Assembly (NCBI GenBank): GCA_042691655.1
Contig: CP170506.1
Coordinates: 5,394,001 to 5,458,000 of the forward strand
DNA from: UBA695 sp042691655
GTDB lineage: Bacteria; Verrucomicrobiota; Verrucomicrobiia; Chthoniobacterales; Chthoniobacteraceae
DNA length: 64,000 bases
Reading direction: 5' to 3'
The position numbers and the translations under genes were made by a program. Positions 24,886 to 34,940 of this stretch are shown here, piece by piece. A model generated the notes under the pieces. That model saw only the letters and a program-made list of their open reading frames with translations, was not told the origin of the DNA and made no database searches. The number at the start of each line of letters is the position of its first letter. Position 1 is the first letter of the stretch.

Positions 24886-27102
24886 TTACAAAAGCTGGTA
24901 GGGGTCCACGTCCACCGTGACGGTCACGTCGTCGGGGAAGGGGAGCTTGGCGAGCACTTCGGAGAGGTAGCGCGTCAGGCGCTGGATGGCCTGGGTGCGC
25001 AGGATCAGGTGAAAGCGGTAGGTGCCGTGGCTTTTCTCCAACGGGGCGGGGGCCGGGTCGCCCAGCACCGTGTCGGGCGGCAGGGCTTCTTTGAGCCGCC
25101 GGTGGAGGGTTTCGAGCGAGAAGGCGGCGCGCTCCTGGTGCGTCGAGCGTGAGGTGATCAGGATCATCTTGCTGAACGGCGGGTAGTCCCACTGTTTGCG
25201 CCATTCGGTCTCCTGCTCGGCGAAGCCGTCGTAGTCGTGGTGGCGCGCGAACTGGATGGCCGGGTGGTGCGGCGTGAAGCTTTGTACGAAAACCTCCCCC
25301 TCCACGTCGCCGCGGCCCGCGCGCCCGGCCACCTGCGTGAGAAGCTGGAAGGTCCGTTCGCCCGCGCGGAAATCGGGCATGTGCAGGCCGGTGTCGGCGT
25401 TAATGATGCCGACCAGCGTGACGTTGGGAAAATGCAGCCCCTTGGCGATCATCTGCGTGCCGAGCAGAATGTCGATTTTGCCCGTGCGAAAGGCCGTGAG
25501 CACTTCGCGGTAGGCCTCCTTGCGGGTCATCGTGTCGGCGTCCATCCGGCGCACCACGGCCTTCGGGAAAAGCTTCGCGACGATTTCCTCCACGCGCTCC
25601 GTGCCGAACCCGGCGAACTTGATCCCCGGCTCCTTGCACTCCGGGCAGCGATTCGGGGCCACGGCGGTGTGGCCGCAGATGTGGCAGATGAGGCGGTTCT
25701 CGGCGCGGTGGAAGGTGAGGGCCACGGAGCAATTTGGGCATTCGGCCACGTACCCGCACGCCGGGCAGGAGAGGGAGGTGGAAAAGCCGCGCCGGTTGAG
25801 GAATAGGATCGACTGCTCTTTGCGCGCGAGGCGCTCGTTGATGGATTGGCGCAGCTTCTCGGAGATGATCGAGGGGGCCTCGCCTCCGTTGGAGTCCAGG
25901 CGCAGGTCGATGATCCGGATGAGCGGCATCTTGCGGTCGTCCACGCGCTGGGCCATGCGCAGGAGCTGGTATTTGCCGATCTCGGAATTGTGGAAGCTCT
26001 CCAGCGACGGCGTGGCGCTGCCGAGCAGCACCGCGCAATGCTCAAAGGACCCGCGCAGCACGGCGAGGTCGCGCGCATGGTAGCGCGGCGGGTCCTCTTG
26101 TTTGTAGGAGTTCTCGTGCTCCTCGTCCACGACGATGAGGCCGAGCTTCTCCAGCGGGGCGAAGATCGCGCTGCGGGCCCCGATGACGATCCGCGCCCGG
26201 CCGTTGTTGATTTTGTGCCATTCGTCGTGGCGTTCGCCTTCGGAAAGATGGCTGTGAAGCACCGCCACCTCGTGCTGCCTCGCCGCGAACCGGCTCTTAA
26301 AACGTTCCACGGTCTGGGGCGTGAGGGCGATCTCCGGCACGAGCATGATGGCACTCTGGCCCCGGTCGAGCACGCGCTGGATGCCCTGGAGGTAAATTTC
26401 CGTCTTGCCGCTGCCGGTGACGCCGTGGAGCAGGAGCGGCTTCTCCGGTTTCTCGATGGAGGCGCAGACTTTTTCGAACACCGCCGCCTGCTCTTCGTTG
26501 AGCGTGAGGGGCGCGGCGGCCACGAAGGTCTCTCCCTCGTGGGGATCGCGCTCCACGGCTTCGCTTTCCACCGCCACGAGGCCTTTGCGGTTGAGGGCGG
26601 TGAGCGCGGCGCGGTCGGCTCCGGCCATTTTGAGGAGCGCGGTAACGGCCAGTGGCGTGCCCGCCTCGGAGAGCGTCTCGACGATGGAGGCCTGCTTGGG
26701 CGCGCGGCGTTCCAGTTCCGCGAGCACCTCGGGGGTGATCTCGCGGGTCAGCCGTGCGGCGAGGCGCTGCTTGAACCCGAGCGCCCCCTTGCGGATTACC
26801 TGGGGCAGCACCGCCCGCATGGCCGTTTCGACGGGGCAACAGTAGTAGACGGCCATCCAGCGGGCCAGCCGGAGGAGGTTGGCGCTGAGGATCGGGCGGT
26901 CGCCGACGACCTTGGAAATCGGGCGGATGCCCGGGACGTTCGATTCGTCGAGCAGCTCCACCACCGTCGCCTGGCGTTCCTGGTGGCGCACGGGGACGCT
27001 CACGCGCGAACCGGTCTGCACCCGGCTCTCCCATTCGGGCGGAATGGCGTAGTCGAGGGCGGCTCCCCCGGACTGGTCGACGATCACGCGCGCGAATTTC
27101 AT
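24886..27102 (-). CDS. priA: Primosomal replication protein N' (helicase)
   Basis: A 738-residue PriA. The N-terminal DNA-binding part is followed by a helicase core with Walker A HGVTGSGKTEIYLQ, DEEH (Walker B), and GSATPSLES. The zinc region is complete: CPACG, CPNCS, CHICG and CPEC. PriA restarts stalled forks by loading DnaB. It is divergent from the lytic transglycosylase gene. Confidence 0.96.
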   Translation of the reverse strand: MKFARVIVDQSGGAALDYAIPPEWESRVQTGSRVSVPVRHQERQATVVELLDESNVPGIRPISKVVGDRPILSANLLRLARWMAVYYCCPVETAMRAVLPQVIRKGALGFKQRLAARLTREITPEVLAELERRAPKQASIVETLSEAGTPLAVTALLKMAGADRAALTALNRKGLVAVESEAVERDPHEGETFVAAAPLTLNEEQAAVFEKVCASIEKPEKPLLLHGVTGSGKTEIYLQGIQRVLDRGQSAIMLVPEIALTPQTVERFKSRFAARQHEVAVLHSHLSEGERHDEWHKINNGRARIVIGARSAIFAPLEKLGLIVVDEEHENSYKQEDPPRYHARDLAVLRGSFEHCAVLLGSATPSLESFHNSEIGKYQLLRMAQRVDDRKMPLIRIIDLRLDSNGGEAPSIISEKLRQSINERLARKEQSILFLNRRGFSTSLSCPACGYVAECPNCSVALTFHRAENRLICHICGHTAVAPNRCPECKEPGIKFAGFGTERVEEIVAKLFPKAVVRRMDADTMTRKEAYREVLTAFRTGKIDILLGTQMIAKGLHFPNVTLVGIINADTGLHMPDFRAGERTFQLLTQVAGRAGRGDVEGEVFVQSFTPHHPAIQFARHHDYDGFAEQETEWRKQWDYPPFSKMILITSRSTHQERAAFSLETLHRRLKEALPPDTVLGDPAPAPLEKSHGTYRFHLILRTQAIQRLTRYLSEVLAKLPFPDDVTVTVDVDPYQLL

Positions 27103-27191
27103 TACCGGAAAGTTGCCGTGAATGTCATTTGAGGTGAAGTTTTTTCCACACGCCTTACATTGGTTGGCTCATAGCCCTCTGAATTTCGCGA

Positions 27192-27788
27192 ATGCTCCGT
27201 CTCGTTCTCAAACTGATTTTTTTGGTCCTCTTCGCCGCTGGTGTGGCGGTAGGGGTGGCGCTTGTTCGTTCGGACGACCCGCTTTATACCGTCACGGACT
27301 GGCTTAGTTTTGGGCGTTTTGAGCAGTATGACGACATGATTGGCGATGCCGCGGTCAAAAACGGGGTCGATCCGCTGCTTTTGAAGGCGCTGGTGTGGCG
27401 CGAGAGCCAATTTCATCCCCATAAGACTGGTGCCAGCGGCGAACGCGGCCTCATGCAAGTGAGCGAAGCCGCTGCGCGGGATTGGGCACGCTGGCACAAG
27501 GTGGAGACCTTCCAGCCTACGGATCTTTTCTCACCTCGGACGAACCTGGAGATTGGCTCGTGGTACCTCAAACAGAAACTCATCCGCTGGGGGGCAAAGG
27601 ATGACCCAGTGCCGTTCGCTTTGGCGGAATATAACGCCGGGGGGCGGCGAGTTGACCGATGGGTGGCCGAGACCAAGCTTGGCGAGGCCACGACCGCTGC
27701 TGACTTGCGATCGCGGATTGATTTTCCGAGCACTCAGGCCTACGTCGAAGCCATCCTCAAGCGCCAGGCCTACTACCAGGCGAAGTAA
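27192..27788 (+). CDS. Lytic transglycosylase (SLT domain)
   Basis: A 198-residue protein. Residues 1-22 are a signal anchor. The SLT fold has LLKALVWRESQFHP with the catalytic Glu, GASGERGLMQVSEAAA, and LAEYNAGGRRV, the usual four blocks. It cleaves the glycan strands of peptidoglycan to 1,6-anhydro ends. It is short, without extra binding modules. Its stop lies 18 bases from that of the convergent histidine kinase gene. Confidence 0.9.
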   Translation: MLRLVLKLIFLVLFAAGVAVGVALVRSDDPLYTVTDWLSFGRFEQYDDMIGDAAVKNGVDPLLLKALVWRESQFHPHKTGASGERGLMQVSEAAARDWARWHKVETFQPTDLFSPRTNLEIGSWYLKQKLIRWGAKDDPVPFALAEYNAGGRRVDRWVAETKLGEATTAADLRSRIDFPSTQAYVEAILKRQAYYQAK

Positions 27789-27805
27789 GGGAAACGCAGT
27801 TTCCT

Positions 27806-30508
27806 CTATGAGGACATGGCTTCCTGTACCGCGCTTTCAAGCTGGTTGAGGTCAAACGGCTTCGGGATGGATCCGCAGAAGCCATAATCGCGGCACTGGG
27901 TCATGATCGGGTCCATGGCGTATCCGCTGGAGACGACGGCTTTGACGTTCGGGTCGATCTTGCGCAGTTCCTGGATGGCTTCCCGCCCGCCCATGCCTCC
28001 GGGAATGGTAAGGTCCATAATAACCAGATCAAACGGTTTCCCCGCCTCCATGGCGTCTTTGTAGAGCCGCAGCGTGGTCTCGGCGTCGTAGGAGGGCGTT
28101 ACCGAGTAGCCCACGGAGTTGAGCGTATAGGAGATCAGCTCGCAGATGACTTCTTCGTCGTCCAACACCAGGATGCGCCCGTTACGGCGAACGATCGCTT
28201 TGGGCTTTTTGACCTCCTGCTCGACTTCCTTCTCTGACGCGGGCAGGTAGACGTTGAAGGTGGCCCCGCGTCCGGGTTGCGATTCCACGCCGATGAAGCC
28301 GTCGTGGTTTTTGACAATGGAGTACGATGTGGCCAGCCCGAGCCCGTTTCCGGTCGGCTTGGTGGTAAAGTAGGGGTCGAAAATCTTCTTCTGAATCTCT
28401 TCGGGAATGCCGGGGCCCTCGTCGCGAACGGAGATTTTGATGTATCGCCCGGGTTCCAGTGTCGGCGGGGCGTTGTGGATATCCACGACGACGTTGGTGC
28501 CGCTCACGTAGAGCGTGCCGCCCCGCTCCATGACCTGTACCGCGTTGACGGCCAGGTTGCTGATGACTTGGCTGATCTGCCCGGCGTCGATGTCGGCGGC
28601 CCAGAGGTCGTTGGGTAAGGTGAAGTCCGAGCGGATGTTCGTGCCGGAGAGGGAGAACCCGATGGTGTCGAGGACGAGCTGCCGCAGCGAGGCCGTGCGT
28701 TTGATGGGTGCGCCGCCTTTGGCGAAGGTGAGCAGCTGCCGGGCGAGGTCCTGGGCGCGCAAGGCGGCGTTTTTAGAGGCCTCGATGCGGTCCTTTACCG
28801 CCCCCTGGGGGTCGCCCATGAGCGAAAGTGAGAGATTGCCAATGACGGCGGTGAGCAGGTTGTTGAAATCGTGGGCGATGCCCCCGGCGGCGATGCCGAT
28901 GGACTCCAGTTTCTCCGCCTTGTGGCGCTCCTCTTCCAGGAATTGGCGTTCCGTCACGTCGCGCAGCACCAGCACGGTGCCCAGTTTCAGGTCCTTGCGG
29001 GTGCGGATCGGCGCGGCGCTCAGCTCGATGCAGCGCTGGATGCCGTCGCGGGCCACGACCATCGATTGCGGCTCGGTTTGCAGCGCTTTTTCGGAAAGCC
29101 GCAGCGTGTCGAGCGGGCGGCTGCCCCGGATGGTGGTCAATTTCAGGACTTCGTCGAGTGGCTTATCGGACGCCTCCCGTTCGGACCAGCCTGTTAGGCG
29201 CTCGGCCACGGGGTTGACGGTAACGATGCGGCCCTCGTTGTCGGTGGTGATGCAGCCCTCGCGGATGGAGCGCAGCGTGACGGCCAAAAGCTCCTGCTCG
29301 GCGGCGATCTCGTCCTCGAAGCGTTCCCGGTCCTTTTCCGCCGTGTCGCGGATGGCGGAGACGTCCCCCTCCAGCTTGTCCTTCTCTGAGGAGAGGCCCT
29401 CGACCTCCTGCTTGCGCTCGATTTCGGAGGCGGCTCGGGCGGCGAAGATTTGCAGTGTCTGGCGCGCGATCCCGATCTGCGCGGCGGGCATGCAGCCGAT
29501 GATACCGATCAGGCCGACCACGCGTTCCTTCTGGTCGATGAGCGGCGTGGCGATGAAGGCCTCGGCCTTGAGGGTCGCCAGCAGGTTATCGCCCGGGTAC
29601 TGGGCGCGCACGCCCTGCGGGATGGAGGTAAACCCGCCGGTTTTGAGCGCCTCGGCGAAGACGGTTCCGGTCAGGCCGTAGTTGGTCTTGCTCCGCAGTC
29701 GGCCCTGTTCGGCGAGGGTGAGCGAGCAGAATTCTGCTTCGGGCCGGAGGTCTTTTTCGACGATAAAAGCGTAGTCGTTCTGGAGCGCCAACGAAAGCTG
29801 CTGGACCAGCGTGCGAACGTACTCCACGCCGGTGGTCGAGGAGACCGAGAGCGAAATGTGGTGGACGTTCTCGTCCGAGTAGCGCCGCTCCGAGGCATCG
29901 TGAATGAGAATGACGAACCGCCGTTTGCCTTGGTATTGCGCCTCCGAGACGGCGATCTCCACCGGGAAGCGCACCGCGTTGCGCCGTTCAGCAAAGGCCA
30001 TGAAGGCTTCGCGTCCCATGGCCGCCACATCGAGCAGAAAATGGCGCTGCGGGACGAGCTTGGTGATTTTTTCGCCGATTAACTGGCTGCGGGGGTAGCC
30101 GAAGACCAGCTCCGCCGCCTGGTTGCAGCTTTCGATGATCCCCTGGCTGTCCACCATCAGGATCACGTCCGGACACGACTCGATGATGAACCGGGTGCGC
30201 TCCTCGGAATCCTCGACGAGGGCCAGGTGCTCCTGGAACGTGTGCAGCGTGTACCAGGTGGAGGCGATCAAGCCTCCGATGGCCAGGATGCCGCTGACCC
30301 AGTAACCGGCGAGCCGGAGGTAGACCCAGAAATTCCGCCCTCCCTCGTCCGGGACGATGTACCGGAAGGCCAGCGTCAGGAGCATCGAGAGGCAGACAAT
30401 GGCGATCGTGCTGCCCAGCAGGCAACAAAGCAGCTTCGCGCGAAGCCCCTGCTTTTCAAGCAACCATTCGCGGGTGTTGTGTGTCAGTTGGCCGATCGTA
30501 GATGGCAT
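27806..30508 (-). CDS. Hybrid histidine kinase with PAS, GAF and receiver domains
   Basis: A 900-residue protein. Two membrane helices at about 24-85 lead to a PAS domain (about 105-215), a GAF domain (about 225-370), a coiled coil, and a second PAS (about 405-520). The kinase core follows: HDFNNLL with the phospho-acceptor His near 545, and an ATPase with DEGPGIP, FFTTK-type FDPYFTTKPTGNGLGL. A C-terminal receiver domain has the phospho-acceptor Asp near 832 (VIMDLTIPGGMGG) and a late Lys in IPKPF. It has no output domain, so signals pass on by phospho-transfer. There is no partner regulator next to it. Confidence 0.94.
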   Translation of the reverse strand: MPSTIGQLTHNTREWLLEKQGLRAKLLCCLLGSTIAIVCLSMLLTLAFRYIVPDEGGRNFWVYLRLAGYWVSGILAIGGLIASTWYTLHTFQEHLALVEDSEERTRFIIESCPDVILMVDSQGIIESCNQAAELVFGYPRSQLIGEKITKLVPQRHFLLDVAAMGREAFMAFAERRNAVRFPVEIAVSEAQYQGKRRFVILIHDASERRYSDENVHHISLSVSSTTGVEYVRTLVQQLSLALQNDYAFIVEKDLRPEAEFCSLTLAEQGRLRSKTNYGLTGTVFAEALKTGGFTSIPQGVRAQYPGDNLLATLKAEAFIATPLIDQKERVVGLIGIIGCMPAAQIGIARQTLQIFAARAASEIERKQEVEGLSSEKDKLEGDVSAIRDTAEKDRERFEDEIAAEQELLAVTLRSIREGCITTDNEGRIVTVNPVAERLTGWSEREASDKPLDEVLKLTTIRGSRPLDTLRLSEKALQTEPQSMVVARDGIQRCIELSAAPIRTRKDLKLGTVLVLRDVTERQFLEEERHKAEKLESIGIAAGGIAHDFNNLLTAVIGNLSLSLMGDPQGAVKDRIEASKNAALRAQDLARQLLTFAKGGAPIKRTASLRQLVLDTIGFSLSGTNIRSDFTLPNDLWAADIDAGQISQVISNLAVNAVQVMERGGTLYVSGTNVVVDIHNAPPTLEPGRYIKISVRDEGPGIPEEIQKKIFDPYFTTKPTGNGLGLATSYSIVKNHDGFIGVESQPGRGATFNVYLPASEKEVEQEVKKPKAIVRRNGRILVLDDEEVICELISYTLNSVGYSVTPSYDAETTLRLYKDAMEAGKPFDLVIMDLTIPGGMGGREAIQELRKIDPNVKAVVSSGYAMDPIMTQCRDYGFCGSIPKPFDLNQLESAVQEAMSS

Positions 30509-30580
30509 CCTGGGATCTCTTTTACAAAGGGACCGAAACGGTTTGGGGGGAGTGGAAAGAGGGGGTAAAGGCGAGTTCCT

Positions 30581-31108
30581 CTAGTACTTCAAAAACGAGC
30601 GGGTCGGAACCGGACCCAAGGCCTTGCGGCCCGCCAGAAATTCCAATTCAATCAGGAACTGGGCTTCCAGCAACGTCCCGCCGAGTTTGGCGATCAGGCA
30701 GGCTGCGGCCGCCGCGGTGCCGCCGGTTGCCAACAGGTCATCGATTAAGACCACTTGCTCGCCGGGGCGGATGGCGTCAACGTGCATTTCGACCACGGAC
30801 TGCCCATATTCCAGGGAGTAGGTAACCGACTCGGTTTCGTATGGAAGTTTCCCTTTTTTGCGAATCGGGATAAAGCCGACCCCTAAGCGGTACGCCGCCG
30901 CGGCCCCGAAAAGAAACCCCCGGGCGTCAATCCCCACGATCTTGTCGATTTTCCTGCCGGCATTGGCATCCACAAAACAATCCACCGCCAGCCGAAACAA
31001 CTGCCCATCAGAGAGAATAGGCGTGATATCCTTGAAAAGGATGCCGGGCTTTGGGAAGTCTTGTACGTCGCGAACTGCCGCACTCAGGAGAGAGAGAGTC
31101 TCGGTCAT
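30581..31108 (-). CDS. apt: Adenine phosphoribosyltransferase
   Basis: A 175-residue enzyme of normal length. It has RDVQDFPKPGILFKDITPIL near the start, GIDARGFLFG, and the PRPP loop VVLIDDLLATGGTAAAA. It salvages adenine to AMP with PRPP. It stands between the histidine kinase and the exopolysaccharide genes. Confidence 0.96.
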   Translation of the reverse strand: MTETLSLLSAAVRDVQDFPKPGILFKDITPILSDGQLFRLAVDCFVDANAGRKIDKIVGIDARGFLFGAAAAYRLGVGFIPIRKKGKLPYETESVTYSLEYGQSVVEMHVDAIRPGEQVVLIDDLLATGGTAAAAACLIAKLGGTLLEAQFLIELEFLAGRKALGPVPTRSFLKY

Positions 31109-31295
31109 GGGGGCGCAATATAAGGAGGGGATCGGAAAACGGCGAGAACTTATTCGTATTCCTGTCCGCGCGACCCGCTTAGCGCTAGGTTAAGAACAGG
31201 TGAAAACCTGATAAAAACCAAAGAATAGTTTGATTATGGTTCGAGGGTCCAGTATTTGAAGTTCTGTTTCGTTCACCTCAGCCCCTTTTTTACCT

Positions 31296-32645
31296 ATGTT
31301 AAAAAGAACCTCCGCCTGCTTTGCGTTGATTCTTGGTGCTTCTTACGCTTTTGCCCAGGATGCCTCCGGCCCCGTTGCTTCTGGAACCACCAGTGGCGGT
31401 GGGTCATCTGATGCCGCTGCCAGCGGAACCACCCAGGTCAACATTTTCACCGCCACCCCGGAATCAACCGCGGATATTTCCGAGTCCTTCTCTCTGCCGG
31501 GTGGCTACGGCAACGCACCGTTGAACTTCACCCCCGGCCAGGGTCACTTTGACCGCCCCGCGCTTGAGTTCAACACCACCGTCCAGCAAAGCTACGACGA
31601 CAACATCTACAGCAGCAGCGGCGCCCCCGGGCTGAAACCCGTCAAGGGGAGCATGATGACGAATCTTTCCGAAGGCGTGAGCGTCCTTCTCTCTCAGGGC
31701 CGCACGGGCTTTACTTTGGACGCCAACGTCGGCGGGCAGTATGTCTGGGATCGCGATGGGGATAAATTAACCCCTTCGTTTGGCCTGGACATGATCTACG
31801 CCTACCGGATTTCCCCGAGAACCCAGCTTTCAGTGCAGTTGGGCCTCGTCTACCAGACCCAGAGTTCCTACAACTCCCTGAACGGTCTGACGGACTCTAA
31901 CGGCAAACCGTATCTGACGGGTAATGCGAAAGTCGACTTGCTCTATCGCTGGACGCCCCTCATCTCCCTCGATACGACCTACGTCGCCTACGGAACCTAC
32001 TACACGGATTCGGATTACCAGGATTCCAACCACCTCAACCAGATCATCGGTGAATCGATCCGCTACAGCTGGTCGCGCAACGTGACCGCCATTCTGGAAG
32101 GTCGCGTCGGCCAGGATACGTACGATCACTCTGGCTCGAATTCCCAATCTTACTACGCATTAACGGGCGCCGACCTTACCCTGAGCCGCCGCCTTTCGAG
32201 CGCCATTCGCCTCGGTTCGCAGACTCGCGTGAACGACGGCGGAACCGCCAACACGATGCCTTACGCTGAAGCTACCGCCAACTACATCCTGACCCGGACC
32301 ACGCTCCTGGGATGGAATCTTCGCTACGGCTACAACGACACCAACAGCAGCACGGGAGCTGCCAAGAGCCTCCGCACCGGGATCAACCTGAACCAGTCGG
32401 TCACCTCCCGGCTCCGTGCCAACCTTAGCGTTAATATCGAGAACGCGGATGCGTTGCAGGGGGACAATGACGTCACCGTGAGCAACTCTTATTTCTCGAT
32501 TATCGGAACGGCGGGCGTGAGTTATGCTTTTACCAAGGACCTGAGCGTTTTCGCCAACTACAACCGCATCGAAAAAGAATCCCCCTCTGATTACGTCCAA
32601 TACTCCAAGAACGTCTATTCCATCGGAGCCACCTACCAGTATTGA
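31296..32645 (+). CDS. Outer-membrane beta-barrel protein of an exopolysaccharide locus
   Basis: A 449-residue protein with a signal peptide (about 1-21, ending YAFAQ). After a low-complexity Ser/Gly/Ala stretch, the rest is made of alternating strands (e.g. TGFTLDANVGGQYVWDRDGDK, SVQLGLVYQTQSSYNSLNG), ending in an aromatic residue (YSIGATYQY), as outer-membrane barrels do. Such barrels occur with Wza/Wzc-type export genes. The tyrosine autokinase follows by 121 bases. A direct pore role is an inference. Confidence 0.85.
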   Translation: MLKRTSACFALILGASYAFAQDASGPVASGTTSGGGSSDAAASGTTQVNIFTATPESTADISESFSLPGGYGNAPLNFTPGQGHFDRPALEFNTTVQQSYDDNIYSSSGAPGLKPVKGSMMTNLSEGVSVLLSQGRTGFTLDANVGGQYVWDRDGDKLTPSFGLDMIYAYRISPRTQLSVQLGLVYQTQSSYNSLNGLTDSNGKPYLTGNAKVDLLYRWTPLISLDTTYVAYGTYYTDSDYQDSNHLNQIIGESIRYSWSRNVTAILEGRVGQDTYDHSGSNSQSYYALTGADLTLSRRLSSAIRLGSQTRVNDGGTANTMPYAEATANYILTRTTLLGWNLRYGYNDTNSSTGAAKSLRTGINLNQSVTSRLRANLSVNIENADALQGDNDVTVSNSYFSIIGTAGVSYAFTKDLSVFANYNRIEKESPSDYVQYSKNVYSIGATYQY

Positions 32646-32766
32646 GGTGAGAAAATCCTTGGTTCGTGACTAGACCTGCGAGCCTTTTTTTGAAGCGCCC
32701 GGAGCCCAATACCTCCCGGGCGCTTTCCAGTACCGGACGTTTACTTTTTCCCAAACCATCCCTGAT

Positions 32767-34920
32767 ATGAACGACAGCAGCGAAGTTAGCCTTCATTTTC
32801 TAGACTATTGGCGAGTCATCCGAGTTCGCTGGGCGATTCTGGTGATCACCTTCCTGCTCGTCCTGGTCACGGCTGGCGTCACCTGCTTCTTCCTGCCCCG
32901 GCAGTACTACTCCCATGTCATCATGGAAGTGAAGGCGGACAATAACCAGTTCCAGATCTTCGACAACGGAACCCCGTACCAGCCGTATCGCGACCCGAAC
33001 CTCCAGGCCACCCAGTTCCGGATCATCCAGAGCAAGCAAATCCTCTATCCAGTCATCAACGAGCTGAAGCTGGTGGAGACCTGGAGCTCCCAGGAGGGCG
33101 GTAATATGCTGCCCAAGGAGGAGATTTACAACCGGCTGCTCCGCGGCATGCTCAAGCTCGAAGTTGTTCGCAACACGGACCTGATTGAAATCGGCGTCTA
33201 CTCTGGCGACCGCGTCGAGGCGGCCAACATCGCCAACACGATTTCGGTCGTCTACAAAACGGTGCGCCAGGACGACCAGATGCAAATTCGCGATGCCGCC
33301 CTCGCACAATTGCGCGAGGAAGTGGCCACCCAGCGCAAGGCGGTCGAGGCCGCCCAGGGAGAGATGGCGCGCATCCGCGCCAAGCAGGGTATTGTCGATC
33401 CCAACCCCGAGTCCATCGACACCCAGACCACCACCCAGCAGGTGCTCTCCGATGACGAAAAGCAGTTCAACGACACCAAAACCCGGAGCGCCGAGCTAAA
33501 GGCGCAGATCGAGCAGATTTCCAAGCTCAAAGAGGAAGAGCTGATGACGGCGCTCACCTCCCTGAACCTGCAGGACCCCACCATCTCCAAAGTCCTGCCC
33601 CTCTACCAGGACGCCTCGTCCGAAGAAGCCCGGCTGCTCAACGGCGGCCTGGGTGAGAGCCATCCCCGCCTCAAATCGCTGCGCGCTCAGAAAGCGGTTT
33701 TCTCCAGCCAGTTGACCGCCGCCGTCGCGGCCGTTCGCGCCTCCCTTACCATCCGCCTGAACGTCAACGAAGCGAACCTCGCCTCGCTGCGGGAGAAGAT
33801 GGACGCCAACAAAAAGAGCCTCAACGAAACGGCCAACCAGAGCCAGGACTACATCAACGTCAAGAGCGACTACATCAAGGCCAAGCGCGTCCTGGAACAG
33901 TCCGAGACCCGCCTCTCCATGCAGAGCGTCCAGCTGAAGATGACCGTCATTCCCGCGAACATCTGGGAAAAGGCGGAACCGGCCATCTACCCCTCCAAGC
34001 CTGACGTCCTCATGATCATGGGCGTGGCCATCTTCATCGGCCTCTTCTTCGGCGTAGTCCTCGCCTTCTTCATCGAATACCTCGACACCAGCGTCAAAAC
34101 CCTCGACGACGTCGAGCGCTACCTTGGCCTGCCTGTCCTTGCGGTGATTCCCAAGAACATCAGCTCATTAATCAAACTGCAAAACGATGCCCCCGACGCC
34201 GAGGCCTACCGCATCCTGCGCACCAACGTCGAATTTAACAGCAAGAACCCGAACGCCAAGACCCTGACCGTCGTTTCCGGCGGCCCGGGCGAAGGCAAGT
34301 CGACCACGCTCAATAACTTGGCCGTCACCTGCGCCAAGGGCGGATACAACGTCCTCATCGTCGACGCCGACTTACGCCGCCCCTCGCAGCACACCTTCTT
34401 CGACGTCGACTACGAAGTCGGCCTCACCGACGTCCTCACCGGCGCTCGCTCGCTCGACCAGTGCATCCTCAAAACCGGCGTCCCGAACCTCTCGTTCTTA
34501 CCCAGCGGCAACCTGCCCGATGACGCCATTGGCATTTTGAACTCGCAGGCCATGATCGACTTGATCAGCGTGCTGCGCACCCGTTACGACCTGATCTTTT
34601 TCGATTCCCCTCCTATCCTGGGCGTCAGCGACGCCGCAGTGCTCGCCAGCGAAGTGGATATGGCCATCATGGTCGTCCAGTACCGCCGCTTCCCACGGGC
34701 CATGCTCCAGCGCGTCAAATCCGCCGTCGAGAACGTCGGCGGGCACCTGCTCGGCATCGTGCTCAACAACGTTGAAACCAAGCACGACTCGGGCTACCAG
34801 TACTACACACAGTACTACGATTACTACACCCCCGACGCTGAGCGGCGGAAACGCAAACCGGTCAAAAAGCCGGTCGAGACCGCGGCCTCCCAAGCGCCCC
34901 AGAAACCTGGTGACTACTAA
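32767..34920 (+). CDS. Exopolysaccharide tyrosine autokinase (Wzz plus BY-kinase)
   Basis: A 717-residue protein. The Wzz-like part has two membrane helices (about 24-44 and 415-440) with a long coiled coil between. The cytoplasmic BY-kinase domain has Walker A GGPGEGKSTTLNN at about 503-515, Walker A' VLIVDADLRRPS and Walker B DLIFFDSPPIL. The C-terminus has a Tyr cluster (YQYYTQYYDYY, seven Tyr), the usual autophosphorylation site. It controls polymer length and export, working with a Wza-like channel encoded next. Confidence 0.95.
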   Translation: MNDSSEVSLHFLDYWRVIRVRWAILVITFLLVLVTAGVTCFFLPRQYYSHVIMEVKADNNQFQIFDNGTPYQPYRDPNLQATQFRIIQSKQILYPVINELKLVETWSSQEGGNMLPKEEIYNRLLRGMLKLEVVRNTDLIEIGVYSGDRVEAANIANTISVVYKTVRQDDQMQIRDAALAQLREEVATQRKAVEAAQGEMARIRAKQGIVDPNPESIDTQTTTQQVLSDDEKQFNDTKTRSAELKAQIEQISKLKEEELMTALTSLNLQDPTISKVLPLYQDASSEEARLLNGGLGESHPRLKSLRAQKAVFSSQLTAAVAAVRASLTIRLNVNEANLASLREKMDANKKSLNETANQSQDYINVKSDYIKAKRVLEQSETRLSMQSVQLKMTVIPANIWEKAEPAIYPSKPDVLMIMGVAIFIGLFFGVVLAFFIEYLDTSVKTLDDVERYLGLPVLAVIPKNISSLIKLQNDAPDAEAYRILRTNVEFNSKNPNAKTLTVVSGGPGEGKSTTLNNLAVTCAKGGYNVLIVDADLRRPSQHTFFDVDYEVGLTDVLTGARSLDQCILKTGVPNLSFLPSGNLPDDAIGILNSQAMIDLISVLRTRYDLIFFDSPPILGVSDAAVLASEVDMAIMVVQYRRFPRAMLQRVKSAVENVGGHLLGIVLNNVETKHDSGYQYYTQYYDYYTPDAERRKRKPVKKPVETAASQAPQKPGDY

Positions 34921-34940
34921 ACCGGAGACTAGCTATAGAG